DNA of 64,000 nucleotides, taken from positions 1-64,000 of the forward strand of contig CALIIC010000080.1 in the NCBI GenBank assembly GCA_938020445.1, given 5' to 3'. The notes under the pieces are model-generated. The model was not told where the DNA came from, did not search any database, and worked only from the letters and a program-made list of their open reading frames with translations. Every line of letters starts with the position of its first letter. Within the stretch, counting starts at the first letter, position 1. Positions 1 through 8,510 of the stretch are shown piece by piece. Source of the DNA: an uncultured Flavobacteriaceae bacterium (GTDB taxonomy: Bacteria; Bacteroidota; Bacteroidia; Flavobacteriales; Flavobacteriaceae). The translations under genes were made by a program, and so were the position numbers.

Positions 1-222
1 TGTTTCATGCGAAAAGGGGATTAGGGTTAGTGTTTTATTTACGGGAAAAACAGTAAGTAGGTTGTGTTAAACCCAAAATTTTAACAAATGTACCCTTCTA
101 ATTGCTAAAAAAGTAGTGTCTTGTTGTAGTTTTCTTAATAAATATCGATAAACGGTCGATTTTTGTAGGTCAATATTGGAATTCTTACAAAAAAATAATA
201 ATTGTAGGAAAAATGGAAAAGA
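1..222. other. Non-coding left edge
   Basis: I see no convincing gene here. The first eight bases read on the minus strand as ATG AAA CA, so a gene may start at base 8 and run off the left edge. In support, bases 85-92 (CAAATGTA) are a minus-strand TACATTTG, which fits the Bacteroidota -7 box TAnnTTTG, but no clear -33 TTTG sits beyond it. The stretch also lies downstream of the cca stop, and I found no convincing terminator hairpin. Confidence 0.3.
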
Positions 223-1653
223 CTATTTATCGCTTACTGTAAGCCCAAGCTCTTGCCCCTTTTTTAGCATATATGTTTTGGCCGCTCCGTATTCATTTGG
301 AATCTCACCTTCAAGAATCGCTTCCTTTATTGCTTCTTTTATAATTCCTATTTCGCGAGATGGTTTTAGTTGAAATGTGGTCATAATTTCTTCACCGCTA
401 ATGGGGGGTTGAAAATTGCGAATATGATCCCGTTCCTCCACTTCAATAATTTTTTCCCGTACTAGTTTGAAGTTGTTTTTATATTTCTTCTGCTTTCGGG
501 GATTTTTTGTGGTGATATCGGCTTCACAAAGTGTCATTAAATCATCAACATAGGAACCGGCATCGAAAACCAAACGGCGCACAGCGGAGTCTGTTACAAA
601 GTCTTCTGAAAGTACAATGGGCCGTGAGCTCATTAAGACCAACTTTTGAACGAACTTCATTTTGTCGTTCAGTGGCATTCGCATTCTTTTGAACAGCTTA
701 TAGACCATCTTAGATCCTACAAATTCATGACCGTGAAAGGTCCACCCATTTCGCTTATGAAACTTTTTCGTGGGTGCTTTTCCAATATCATGCAACAGTG
801 CTGCCCAGCGTAGCCAAAGATCGTCGGTGGTCTCACAAATATTGTCCACAACCTCCAAGGTATGCCAAAAGTTATCTTTGTGCTTTTGACCTTCAATTTC
901 TTCTATCCCTTCGAGCGCCACCAATTCTGGCAATATATAAGGCAACAGGCCTGTTTTGTGCAATAGCGCAAACCCGACAGAAGGTTTCGAACTTGCTAGA
1001 ATTTTATGCAGCTCATCTATGATGCGTTCATTTGAAATAATTTTAATACGTTCTTTATGCGCATGTATGGCCTGAAGCGAAGCGAGCTGAATTTCAAAAT
1101 TTAATTGGGTCGCGAAGCGGATGGCGCGCATCATACGAAGAGGGTCGTCAGAGTACGTGATTCCTGGTTCTAAGGGAGTGCGAATCAACTTTTTATCAAG
1201 ATCGCCAAGTCCATCAAAAGGATCGAGCAAGTTGCCGAAATCTTCTTCATTCAAGGACAAGGCCATGGCGTTGATGGTAAAGTCCCTTCTTTTTTGATCG
1301 TCTTCTAAACTGCCATCTTCAACAACAGGTTTTCTACTTCCGCGGTCATAACTTTCTTTCCTGGCACCAACAAACTCGAGTTCCAAGGTGCCTTTTTTAA
1401 TCATGGCAGTACCAAAATTCTTGAATACCGAAACCTGGGGATTGCCCTTTAATTTGGAAGCCACTTTTTTCGCAAGCACTATGCCACTTCCCACAGCAAC
1501 AATATCAATATCTTTAGCAGTTCCTCTTTTTAATAGAAAATCGCGAACGAACCCGCCTATGACATAACAGTCAATGTCTAACTCCTTAGCAGAGGAGGAG
1601 ATAATCTTGAAAACAGGATTTTCTAATGCTTCCTTGTAGTTTGTCTTTACCAT
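223..1653 (-). CDS. cca: CCA tRNA nucleotidyltransferase with HD domain
   Basis: Class II nucleotidyltransferase that adds or repairs the 3' CCA end of tRNAs in the cytoplasm. The N-terminal head domain has the poly(A) polymerase signature: GGFVRDFLL at about residues 33-41, then the metal-binding DIDIV pair at D48 and D50. An [10 protein letters not shown] segment follows, which is the tRNA/nucleotide-binding part of this family. Further on, LLHDIGK is a metal-dependent HD phosphohydrolase motif, present in many bacterial Cca proteins. Length (476 aa) is normal for Bacteroidota. The gene lies 55 bp downstream of the tsaC-like gene on the same strand, so the two tRNA-maturation genes are probably co-transcribed. 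The alternative name, poly(A) polymerase, cannot be excluded from sequence alone, but Cca is the usual identity in this phylum. Confidence 0.93.
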   Translation of the reverse strand: MVKTNYKEALENPVFKIISSSAKELDIDCYVIGGFVRDFLLKRGTAKDIDIVAVGSGIVLAKKVASKLKGNPQVSVFKNFGTAMIKKGTLELEFVGARKESYDRGSRKPVVEDGSLEDDQKRRDFTINAMALSLNEEDFGNLLDPFDGLGDLDKKLIRTPLEPGITYSDDPLRMMRAIRFATQLNFEIQLASLQAIHAHKERIKIISNERIIDELHKILASSKPSVGFALLHKTGLLPYILPELVALEGIEEIEGQKHKDNFWHTLEVVDNICETTDDLWLRWAALLHDIGKAPTKKFHKRNGWTFHGHEFVGSKMVYKLFKRMRMPLNDKMKFVQKLVLMSSRPIVLSEDFVTDSAVRRLVFDAGSYVDDLMTLCEADITTKNPRKQKKYKNNFKLVREKIIEVEERDHIRNFQPPISGEEIMTTFQLKPSREIGIIKEAIKEAILEGEIPNEYGAAKTYMLKKGQELGLTVSDK

Positions 1654-1708
1654 AGTGGCATTTCCATTCCGACCGCTTTTGAAACATATAAAAGAGTCAA
1701 TTTGGTTC

Positions 1709-2269
1709 TTATTTTCGAATTATTTTAACCGTTCCGTCCGTTCCTAATTTGATAATCGAGGAAGGACTTCCATTTTTCCTATCTCGATACAAATTTACCG
1801 TATAATCTACACCTTCTATAACACTGTGGTCGATTTCAATAAAACTTTTTGGTGTAGGGTGACCAGAAATGTTTGCTGAGGTAGAGACGATGGGCTTTTT
1901 GAATTTATTGACTAAGTATTGGCAGAATTTGTCGGAAGCTACCCGAACGGCCAAACTATTGTCTGAGGCAACTAGGTTGGGCGCAATTCCTTTAGGATTA
2001 TCATAGATGATCGTTACCGGTTTTTCACTTAAATCTATGAGGTCATAAGCGACTTCAGGAACTTGTTCGATATATTTTTCCAACATAAAATCATTGGCGA
2101 CAAGACAAATCAACGCTTTGCTATCCTCACGAGCTTTCAAATCATAGATTTTCTTTACGGCTTCCACGTTGGTCGCATCGCAACCAATACCCCATACGGT
2201 ATCGGTAGGGTACAAAATTAGCCCCCCTTGGTTAAGCACCGCAATCGCTTTATTTATTTCTTCGGTCAC
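1709..2269 (-). CDS. tsaC: L-threonylcarbamoyladenylate synthase (Sua5/YciO/YrdC)
   Basis: YrdC-domain enzyme that makes threonylcarbamoyl-AMP from threonine, bicarbonate and ATP, the first step of the t6A37 modification of ANN-decoding tRNAs. The N-terminal [13 protein letters not shown] segment and the [12 protein letters not shown] segment near residue 130 are the family's conserved nucleotide-binding parts. At 186 residues it is the short TsaC form without the extra Sua5 C-terminal domain. It sits just upstream of cca on the same strand, so the pair forms a small tRNA-maturation operon. A TAnnTTTG box about 33 bp upstream of the start could drive both genes. Confidence 0.9.
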   Translation of the reverse strand: MTEEINKAIAVLNQGGLILYPTDTVWGIGCDATNVEAVKKIYDLKAREDSKALICLVANDFMLEKYIEQVPEVAYDLIDLSEKPVTIIYDNPKGIAPNLVASDNSLAVRVASDKFCQYLVNKFKKPIVSTSANISGHPTPKSFIEIDHSVIEGVDYTVNLYRDRKNGSPSSIIKLGTDGTVKIIRK

Positions 2270-2301
2270 TGTTGATTAATTTAAAAATTCCTACCATTGC
2301 A

Positions 2302-2309
2302 CAAAAATA
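2302..2309 (-). promoter_or_regulatory. Putative -7 box for tsaC-cca
   Basis: CAAAAATA on the plus strand is TATTTTTG on the minus strand, matching the Bacteroidota -7 consensus TAnnTTTG. It lies 33 bp upstream of the tsaC-like start codon. No good -33 TTTG is visible at the expected spacing, so this is a motif match only. Confidence 0.35.
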
Positions 2310-2489
2310 CGTTTTCATTAAAACCTAGTATAGGTATCTTGCACGAATTCGTCTTTTTATTATAAGCCTTCCTTTTATCAACAGGGCCTATTCTAAGGGT
2401 AAATAGGGGGATTGTTTTTAAGGGAAAAGTATTAATTTAAAATCTTGAATTGCATTTTATCCGTAATCAAGGTTTAAATTGTCAAAGTT

Positions 2490-3200
2490 ATGTTCAAGAA
2501 AACTCGAATGTTTTTAGGGGGGGTATATTTTTCCTATTTCAAAAAGGTGTATCAGAAAAACGGGCTGACCATTCATGTCCCCTTTGATCAGACCAATTAC
2601 GTATTTCGTGGCCGCTTTGTATTTAATTCATATGAAGAGGAGGAGGCGAGGTATTTATCTGAATACTTGAAACCCGAAGCAACGGTTTTAGAATTGGGTT
2701 CCTGTTTGGGTTATGTATCTTGCCTTACCAACCAACTATTGAAAGATGCTACCCGGCATGTGGTCTTGGAGGCAAACCCCAAGCTAATTCCGTGGATCGA
2801 AAAGAACAAGAAAGAGAACAATTGTGGTTTTCATGTGGAGAATGTGATAATTTCACAAAACTCGAAAAATGATTTTTATATTCACGACCTGATTGTTGGG
2901 GGAAGTTCCAAAAGAAAAACTGCCGAAAAAATTAGTATTGAAGGGATTGATTTTGATTATTTGGCCCGTAAGTATGGTTTTGAATTCGACACCTTGGTCA
3001 TGGATATTGAGGGAGGGGAGCTGGCCCTATTACGGAATTTCAAAGAGGCTATTTCCAAATTTAAACAGATTTTTATCGAACTACACCCGTTTGCAAATAT
3101 CCTTACGCAAGAGGAAGCACAGGAATGCGAAAATATACTGACCTCTCTTGGTTTTAAAAGAGTACTTAGGGATGGTAATTTTCATATATGGGAAAAATAG
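2490..3200 (+). CDS. FkbM family methyltransferase
   Basis: SAM-dependent methyltransferase of the FkbM family, whose members often O-methylate sugars or polyketides. The SAM-binding motif is VLELGSCLGYVSCL at about residues 65-78, followed by an acidic strand end (VVLEANPKL) that would hold the ribose hydroxyls. The FDTLVMDIEGGELALL segment is the typical FkbM motif IV-V region. It is a stand-alone 236-residue protein with no membrane segment. It points away from the tsaC-like gene and converges with the nonulosonate synthase gene, so it is not in that operon, but its place next to a sialic-acid-type cassette makes methylation of a surface glycan a reasonable inference. The substrate is not visible from sequence. 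Confidence 0.8.
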   Translation: MFKKTRMFLGGVYFSYFKKVYQKNGLTIHVPFDQTNYVFRGRFVFNSYEEEEARYLSEYLKPEATVLELGSCLGYVSCLTNQLLKDATRHVVLEANPKLIPWIEKNKKENNCGFHVENVIISQNSKNDFYIHDLIVGGSSKRKTAEKISIEGIDFDYLARKYGFEFDTLVMDIEGGELALLRNFKEAISKFKQIFIELHPFANILTQEEAQECENILTSLGFKRVLRDGNFHIWEK

Positions 3201-3270
3201 GTTGTGTGCTTTTTCAATATGTTGAAGAGCAGCTAAAACCAATAAAGTGCTTCAAAACAGGGATTCCCTA

Positions 3271-4140
3271 TTATTTCTGATATTTAAGTTTATCTCTTTG
3301 AACCTGTTCTACGGCCAAAATATCTTGCTGCTTATAGGTCAGCGCTTTATGGGTCGCCCGTAAGTCTCTACATAATTTTCTGAGTCCCATAGGTTCCAAT
3401 GATGCGGCGTGATCGGTGCCTTTCCAAGTACGATCCAACGTATAGTGCCTTTCTATGATATGGGCGCCTAGCGTATATGCGGCAACATCCACGGCAATTC
3501 CCAAATGATGCCCGGAGAAACCAATATGCTTCACCAAGTGTTCGTACTGTTCTTTAAGTTTTAGGATGTCTAACAAGCAAATATCTTTGAAAGCAACGGG
3601 ATATCCCGAGGTACAATTATAGAGTACCAAATCTTTGTTTCTACCCTTTTTTACAAAGAAATCGATGATACCACCTATTTCTGCCTTGGTGGTCATCCCT
3701 GTAGATATGTGCAACTCTCCTTGGTAGTGGTCGCACAGCCATCCCAGCATTTCAAAATGATTGTTACAGGCAGATGGGATTTTAATAAATTCTGGGTTGA
3801 TACTGGCAATTTCCTTGGCCGATGTCGTTTCCCAAACCGAAGTAGCATAGGTAATGCCAACTTCCTCACAATATGCTTTTAACGCTCTATGCTGGTCTAA
3901 GTCGAATTCTAAAAATTCGCGATGCGCCCCATAGGTATTCCCGTATGAATTCGCCGGATTGGGATGCGGGGCATTGTATTGCTCGGTGGTAAGCAATTCG
4001 GGATTGTTTCTTTTTTGAAACTTCACCGCATTGGCGTTCCCGAAAATTTTGGCCATGTAAATAAGCTCTTTTGCTATTTTAATGTCTCCTTTGTGGTTGC
4101 ATCCAATTTCTGCGATAATATAGGGTTCCTTATAGGTCAT
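3271..4140 (-). CDS. neuB: NeuB-like nonulosonate synthase without SAF domain
   Basis: Condenses phosphoenolpyruvate with a six-carbon sugar, or its 6-phosphate, to give a nine-carbon sialic-acid-type sugar. The NeuB TIM barrel is clear: IIAEIGCNHKGD near the N-terminus, VKFQKRN, HISTGM and the HIGFSGH segment, then a late IIERHYTLDRTWKGTDHAASL stretch typical of the family. The protein stops at 289 residues right after the barrel, whereas sialate synthases usually have about 340-350 residues with a C-terminal SAF (antifreeze-like) domain. I see no remnant of it before the stop. The start overlaps the end of the neuA-phosphatase gene by 11 bp, showing tight coupling. Whether the product is Neu5Ac, Kdn or another nonulosonate cannot be read from sequence; the fused phosphatase next door suggests a phosphorylated intermediate. 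Confidence 0.82.
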   Translation of the reverse strand: MTYKEPYIIAEIGCNHKGDIKIAKELIYMAKIFGNANAVKFQKRNNPELLTTEQYNAPHPNPANSYGNTYGAHREFLEFDLDQHRALKAYCEEVGITYATSVWETTSAKEIASINPEFIKIPSACNNHFEMLGWLCDHYQGELHISTGMTTKAEIGGIIDFFVKKGRNKDLVLYNCTSGYPVAFKDICLLDILKLKEQYEHLVKHIGFSGHHLGIAVDVAAYTLGAHIIERHYTLDRTWKGTDHAASLEPMGLRKLCRDLRATHKALTYKQQDILAVEQVQRDKLKYQK

Positions 4141-5302
4141 TGAATCTTTTGTTATAGTTTAAAATAAATTCGGAGGCTTGTCTTATGGCTCCAGCTCCGG
4201 AAGCTTGGGACAGGACCATATCGGCATGGAATCGTATGTTTTTTGTGGCGTTCGCCGGGCAAATAGACCAACCGACCCGTAGCATATTGCTCAAATCATT
4301 GATATCGTCACCTATATAGGCAATTTGGCTTGGGGAAATGCCTTTTTGAATGCATAGGTTTTCCAAAAGCGAATACTTGTCTTTAACATTTAGGAACGTA
4401 TGTTCTATTTTTAGTTTCTCCATTCGTTTGCGTACCACTTCCGAATCTTCAGAGGTCATTACCATCACCTCTACCTGATGTTCTCTTAGTATTTCGAGCC
4501 CCATACCGTCTCGCATGTCGAACTTTTTAGAAAACTCTCCTTCACGATTAAATACCACGGTACCATCAGTAAAAACTCCGTCGACATCCAATATCAAATA
4601 ATCAATGCGATGTGCACCTTTGCCTGCCTTACATTCTGCTATGATCAATTGTTCTATTATTTCCCAATCAGTAAGCGAATCTATTTCGACCAAGGTATTT
4701 TCTGGCATCTCTATGGTACCAACTTTTCCGCTTAGTCTGTTTTTAGAGCTTAGCAATGCTTTTTTCCAAGTGGCGTAAATGGCACCATTTTCCATCAACA
4801 AACCTTCGAAATCTTGTCGGCGGGGCCTTTTGAAAACATCATAATTCATAGGAGTACCTTCCTTAGACCATATGAAACGATGTGTTTTAACAACACTAAG
4901 CACCGCATCATGATTTTCAGTTTTTAAGGTGTTGAGTGCGTTGTTTATATCAATCCTTCGTGTAAGGGGGGAAGTTGCTTGTAATAGGCAGAAAATATCA
5001 AAATCGTAATCCACTTTTTCACAAAACTCTAGCATTGCCGCTTCTGTGGAGGCAATGTCAGTAGCATTTTCAGGCGAACGTTCAATACAAAATACTTTTG
5101 GTGACCAACTGAAATATTTGTTTATATAAGTGATGATATCCGGGTCGTCGGTAAAAATATAAACCCGGTCCAAATCAGAAAATAACGCTTCTGTCAATAC
5201 CCATGTAAACAAGGGCCTTCCCAGGAGCCGTTTTTTATTTTTATTGGGTATTCCTTTTGAATTTTTTCTTAATGGAATAAACCCTATGGCTGTTTTAGAC
5301 AT
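4130..5302 (-). CDS. neuA: CMP-nonulosonate synthetase fused to HAD phosphatase
   Basis: Two-domain enzyme. Residues 1 to about 225 are an acylneuraminate cytidylyltransferase with the nucleotide-binding loop LRKNSKGIPNKN at 11-22 and LLQATSPLTRR at 107-116. Residues from about 232 are a KdsC-type HAD phosphatase with the nucleophile motif LDVDGVFTDG (D239, D241), motif II at T283/S284 (VMTSEDS), a lysine in KDKYS and the acidic motif GDDIND at 331-336. All catalytic residues needed for phosphatase activity look intact. A similar two-domain layout is known in vertebrate CMAS. I infer that the HAD part removes the 9-phosphate from the NeuB product and the N-terminal part activates it with CTP. 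It follows the sialyltransferase-like gene by 11 bp and overlaps neuB, so all three are one transcription unit. Confidence 0.87.
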   Translation of the reverse strand: MSKTAIGFIPLRKNSKGIPNKNKKRLLGRPLFTWVLTEALFSDLDRVYIFTDDPDIITYINKYFSWSPKVFCIERSPENATDIASTEAAMLEFCEKVDYDFDIFCLLQATSPLTRRIDINNALNTLKTENHDAVLSVVKTHRFIWSKEGTPMNYDVFKRPRRQDFEGLLMENGAIYATWKKALLSSKNRLSGKVGTIEMPENTLVEIDSLTDWEIIEQLIIAECKAGKGAHRIDYLILDVDGVFTDGTVVFNREGEFSKKFDMRDGMGLEILREHQVEVMVMTSEDSEVVRKRMEKLKIEHTFLNVKDKYSLLENLCIQKGISPSQIAYIGDDINDLSNMLRVGWSICPANATKNIRFHADMVLSQASGAGAIRQASEFILNYNKRFNDL

Positions 5303-5313
5303 TTTTTATGTTC

Positions 5314-6357
5314 CTATTGTTCAACATTCATGTGCTTTATTAGATCGCGAGTTGCTTTGACGGTAAATTTATCTAAATAATCTTTACCTGAAAAGAAACG
5401 TTTCCTAACAATCTCAAGATTTGAAAGCGCAGTAGAAAAAAGGGTATAGCCGTGCTCAAAGTAAAAGCCTTCTTTTAAGTTCAGTATTTCTATCGGAAAA
5501 AGGCCAGGGAGCACTGTAATGTTCTTGAAATGTTCCTGATATCGCGTTGTTTCTCGGGGATGAACTTTTAGTATAACGTTCATGGTAGCCGGAATTTTTG
5601 AAATGACATCTCGATAAATTTCGATTTTCACTGCTTCATTTTCAACCACCCTGTCTTCTGAAATGGGTTGGGTCAATACCAGGGCGCTGTTTGCACTTTC
5701 AACATGAAATGAAGTATCTGAAATAAAAATTTCAAAAATTGCTGTTTTTGTCTGATCGTCGAGTCTTGCGGTTTCTTTTTTGATGTTTAGCTCTTTTGCT
5801 TTTTTACGAATTCCTAAGGGAAGTCTTTCAGGGAATTGAGCAAAGATAGTGTGTATCCCCTTATCGAAACCACCACCAATAGGGGTTTTGGTCAAAAAGG
5901 TTTTTACGAATTTTTCAAAGCCACTATGCCTTTTTATGTAGGTTCTTGCCCCATCTTCGATCATGTAAATTGGTTTTTCACCAAACTCATACAAGAAGTA
6001 ACTCTTAGAAGAATCAGTGTCACAGAGATAAAGGTCGGCGTTCCGAATAAAGTTTTTTTCCTTGACCAAGGAGGGGTGTATTTTTTCTAAATAAGGGAGT
6101 AGTTTTTTTTTCCGCCTAAAACTGTAATTAAATTTTCCTAAATGCAAAACATGTTCTCGACGTTCCGAAATCAAATATACATCTCTAAAAAAGCGCTTTT
6201 TAAGATTTGGAATCAATGCTTCTATCATAGGGGTACTTTCAACCAAGAATAAAATATTCTCGCCAGTATCGTTGGTAGCATACCCGCTATCTTTAATACT
6301 GTGCAATATCGAAAGGTAAATATGATAGATGGTAGACCCAACATAGGTTCGGCGCAT
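5314..6357 (-). CDS. Sialyltransferase-like protein (EDG and HP motifs)
   Basis: Probable CMP-nonulosonate-dependent glycosyltransferase related to bacterial sialyltransferases of the GT52/GT38 type. The family hallmarks are both present: the acidic D/E-D/E-G motif as MIEDGARTY (E134-D135-G136 from the start used here) and the HP motif as LKVHPRET (H266-P267). A late LFSTALSN stretch may stand for the Ser/Thr motif. I chose the ATG at 6357. An in-frame ATG at 6420 gives 21 more residues, but it would overlap the divergent promoter box at 6400-6407 and leave only 14 bp to the next gene. It is first in a three-gene unit with neuA and neuB, which would supply its donor. Overall similarity to known families looks weak, so the class is inferred from motifs and context. 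Confidence 0.6.
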   Translation of the reverse strand: MRRTYVGSTIYHIYLSILHSIKDSGYATNDTGENILFLVESTPMIEALIPNLKKRFFRDVYLISERREHVLHLGKFNYSFRRKKKLLPYLEKIHPSLVKEKNFIRNADLYLCDTDSSKSYFLYEFGEKPIYMIEDGARTYIKRHSGFEKFVKTFLTKTPIGGGFDKGIHTIFAQFPERLPLGIRKKAKELNIKKETARLDDQTKTAIFEIFISDTSFHVESANSALVLTQPISEDRVVENEAVKIEIYRDVISKIPATMNVILKVHPRETTRYQEHFKNITVLPGLFPIEILNLKEGFYFEHGYTLFSTALSNLEIVRKRFFSGKDYLDKFTVKATRDLIKHMNVEQ

Positions 6358-6376
6358 GTAATTACAAGATATTTTG

Positions 6377-6407
6377 TTGAAGATAGTATTCCAAAAAACT
6401 ACATTTG
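6377..6407 (+). promoter_or_regulatory. Putative promoter for GT2 gene at 6435
   Basis: TTG at 6377-6379 and TACATTTG at 6400-6407 are separated by 20 bp, a good match to the Bacteroidota TTG-N(19-20)-TAnnTTTG promoter. The start codon lies 27 bp beyond the box, leaving room for a short leader. Confidence 0.5.
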
Positions 6408-6434
6408 TAAAAGTAGTCAATTAAATCAAATCCT

Positions 6435-7247
6435 ATGAGCACCGTAAGTGTGATTGTAAGTACTTATAATAAACCGGAATGGCTAGAGAAGGTACTATGG
6501 GGCTTTCAATATCAAACCTATAAAGATTTTGAAATGGTGGTCGCAGATGACGGGTCAAGGGAGGATACTAAAGAACTCATAGATCGTCTGGCCCCGGAAT
6601 TGAGTTATAAAATCACCCATGTGTGGCAGGAAGACGATGGTTTTCAAAAATGTAAAATTCTAAATAAGGCCATTTTGGCATGTAAAACAGATTACATTAT
6701 CATGACCGATGGAGATTGCATTCCCCGGGAAGACTTTGTTCAGGTTCACTATATCAATAAGGAACCTGGCTATTTTATTTCGGGAGGATATTATATGCTA
6801 CCCATGAATATTTCAAATGCAATTGGTAAAGAGGATATTAAACAGCAGCACTGTTTTAATATTCAATGGTTAAAAGAGAAAGGGATTCCAAAAACTTTCA
6901 AGAACAATAAATTGACAGCTCGGGGGTTTATTTCGAAGTTCTTCAATGCGGTTACCCCCACCAATGCTAGTTGGAACGGGCATAATTCTTCGGGTTGGAG
7001 AAAGGACATCCTCAATGTAAACGGCTTTGACGAACGTATGCAATACGGCGGTGAAGACCGTGAGTTCGGTGAGCGCTTACTTAATTATGGCGTGAAATCG
7101 AAGCAACTAAGGTACAGTGCGGTCTGCGTACATTTGGATCATGAACGGGGTTATAAAACTCCCGAAGCCATTGCTAAAAACCAAGTAATACGAAAAGAGG
7201 TGCGACAGAACAAGAGTGTCTGGAGCTATTACGGCATCACCAAATAG
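6435..7247 (+). CDS. Glycosyltransferase family 2 with galactosyltransferase-type C-terminus
   Basis: Inverting GT-A fold glycosyltransferase of 270 residues. The N-terminus has the GT2 start VSVIVSTYNKPEWLEKVLWG and VVADDGSRED, and the metal-binding DxD equivalent is the TDGDCIPRED segment near residue 95. The C-terminal part NASWNGHNSSGWRKDIL followed by NGFDERMQYGGEDREFGERL is the acceptor/catalytic half seen in galactosyltransferase-like GT2 proteins, with the ED pair as likely catalytic residues. No membrane segment is seen. It is divergent from the sialyltransferase-like gene and its 3' end overlaps the convergent neighbour by 19 bp. It probably builds a surface oligosaccharide core. 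Confidence 0.85.
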   Translation: MSTVSVIVSTYNKPEWLEKVLWGFQYQTYKDFEMVVADDGSREDTKELIDRLAPELSYKITHVWQEDDGFQKCKILNKAILACKTDYIIMTDGDCIPREDFVQVHYINKEPGYFISGGYYMLPMNISNAIGKEDIKQQHCFNIQWLKEKGIPKTFKNNKLTARGFISKFFNAVTPTNASWNGHNSSGWRKDILNVNGFDERMQYGGEDREFGERLLNYGVKSKQLRYSAVCVHLDHERGYKTPEAIAKNQVIRKEVRQNKSVWSYYGITK

Positions 7248-8023
7248 TAGGCCAGTTCGTTCTTTTTCTCAAGCTTTTTTAGTTCGCGGTACCGCTCAAG
7301 GTCAGATAAGGCATTTAAGTACGATATCGTAACACCCTTCTTGCCATCTAGAAAACCTAAACGGATTACATAGTGGTTAAAAAACTTCCACAATGGTTTA
7401 ATGACCAATGAAGCATAGTTGAACTGGTGTTCGCGATAAAAAGACTCTTTTGCCTTTAAACGCCCGTAACGAAGCATTTTCGCTTTGTAATCTTCATAGT
7501 TTTTATAACAGAAGTGCGTTAACTTCTCTTTTAAGATGCCGCTTTTTCCATCGACATCGAGCGTTTCGTGCACAATTTTTTTATCGGAAAATTGCGCCTT
7601 ACTTTTTCTAAAAAGACGGTAGTTTTTATCGGTTTGCCATCCGCTAAAGTGCAGCGGGCTATTTTGGAACATGAACTTTCTATAAAACCAAAATGCAACA
7701 ATTTCGGTGTTACTGTTTACAGTATCCTGTACTTCGGTTTTTAAGTTTTCGGAAATCACCTCATCTGCATCCAGAAAAAGAATCCAATCGTTGGTCGCTT
7801 GCTTTAAAGCAAATGATTTTTGCGATGTAAAGTTGGAAAAGGGACGTTGAATTACGTTAACTTTCGGATGATCTTTAAGGTACTCGAAAGTACCATCGGT
7901 ACTATACGAATCTACAACAATAATCTCATCCGCAAATGAAACGGATTCAACGCATTTTTCAATGTAGCCTATCTCGTTATAGGAGATGATCAAGGCTGTT
8001 ATTTTTTCTTTTTGGTGGTTCAT
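7229..8023 (-). CDS. Glycosyltransferase family 2, WaaE/KdtX-like
   Basis: GT2 enzyme resembling the LPS-core beta-glucosyltransferase WaaE. Visible motifs are ITALIISYNEIGYIEKCVESV at the N-terminus, EIIVVDSYSTDGT, and the DxD segment WILFLDADEVIS; a KNYRLFRKSKAQF stretch then HETL is typical of this subgroup. I use the ATG at 8023 because it begins just before the first beta-strand. The longer start at 8083 adds 20 residues (FFFCYKFVRDARHLL) that overlap two promoter-like boxes. The gene converges with, and overlaps by 19 bp, the GT2 gene at 6435. It probably adds a core sugar to LPS/LOS at the inner membrane. Confidence 0.83.
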   Translation of the reverse strand: MNHQKEKITALIISYNEIGYIEKCVESVSFADEIIVVDSYSTDGTFEYLKDHPKVNVIQRPFSNFTSQKSFALKQATNDWILFLDADEVISENLKTEVQDTVNSNTEIVAFWFYRKFMFQNSPLHFSGWQTDKNYRLFRKSKAQFSDKKIVHETLDVDGKSGILKEKLTHFCYKNYEDYKAKMLRYGRLKAKESFYREHQFNYASLVIKPLWKFFNHYVIRLGFLDGKKGVTISYLNALSDLERYRELKKLEKKNELAYYLVMP

Positions 8024-8058
8024 GCTTGGTTTAATAAGTAGGTGTCTCGCATCTCTAA

Positions 8059-8088
8059 CAAATTTATAACAGAAAAAAAACAAAAATA
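8059..8088 (-). promoter_or_regulatory. Two -7-like boxes upstream of WaaE-like gene
   Basis: CAAATTTA (8059-8066) and CAAAAATA (8081-8088) are, on the minus strand, TAAATTTG and TATTTTTG. Both fit TAnnTTTG and lie 35 and 57 bp upstream of the ATG at 8023. They support the shorter start for the glycosyltransferase gene. No clear -33 element goes with either. Confidence 0.35.
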
Positions 8089-8353
8089 GTATATCTGTGG
8101 GTAAAATTCCTACAAACTCTAAAAGTTGTTATCCTTTAAAATTTACGAGCCCGATATTGTATAAATAACATTTTGACAGTGCTTTTTTTGATTTTTCAAT
8201 AACAAAATGAAACCGTCAACAGTTCATAACCGGAAACTTCGTATTGCTTTATAGTGTAACAGGTGAACCGTACGAATACCCTACTGTATAATTTCAAATT
8301 AGTGTATGTTTAACATTTTGGCCTACGCGTTTCGTCGCTTTAGTGGTTGCAAA
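8089..8353. other. Non-coding stretch
   Basis: AT-rich sequence between the WaaE-like gene and the dapD terminator. I find no ORF with plausible composition, no tRNA-like fold and no repeat. It probably holds only the upstream region of the (-) glycosyltransferase. Confidence 0.4.
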
Positions 8354-8398
8354 AATAAATTGGTTCACTGCATATTGTTTGCAGTGAACCAATTTATT
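8354..8398 (-). terminator. Perfect 19-bp hairpin terminator after dapD
   Basis: Bases 8354-8372 and 8380-8398 are perfect inverted repeats (19 bp) around a 7-base loop. On the minus strand the second arm is followed by a T-rich tail (TTTATTTTTGC), so it acts in the direction of dapD, whose stop lies 112 bp before it. Confidence 0.75.
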
Positions 8399-8510
8399 CT
8401 TGATTAGTCTACTATAGGCGTAGTAACTGGGCTTTGATTTCAGTTCTTCCGTATGATTAAACGATCCCAGGAGGACTTTGGTTATGAACTACACGTACTC
8501 ATCTTATTGC

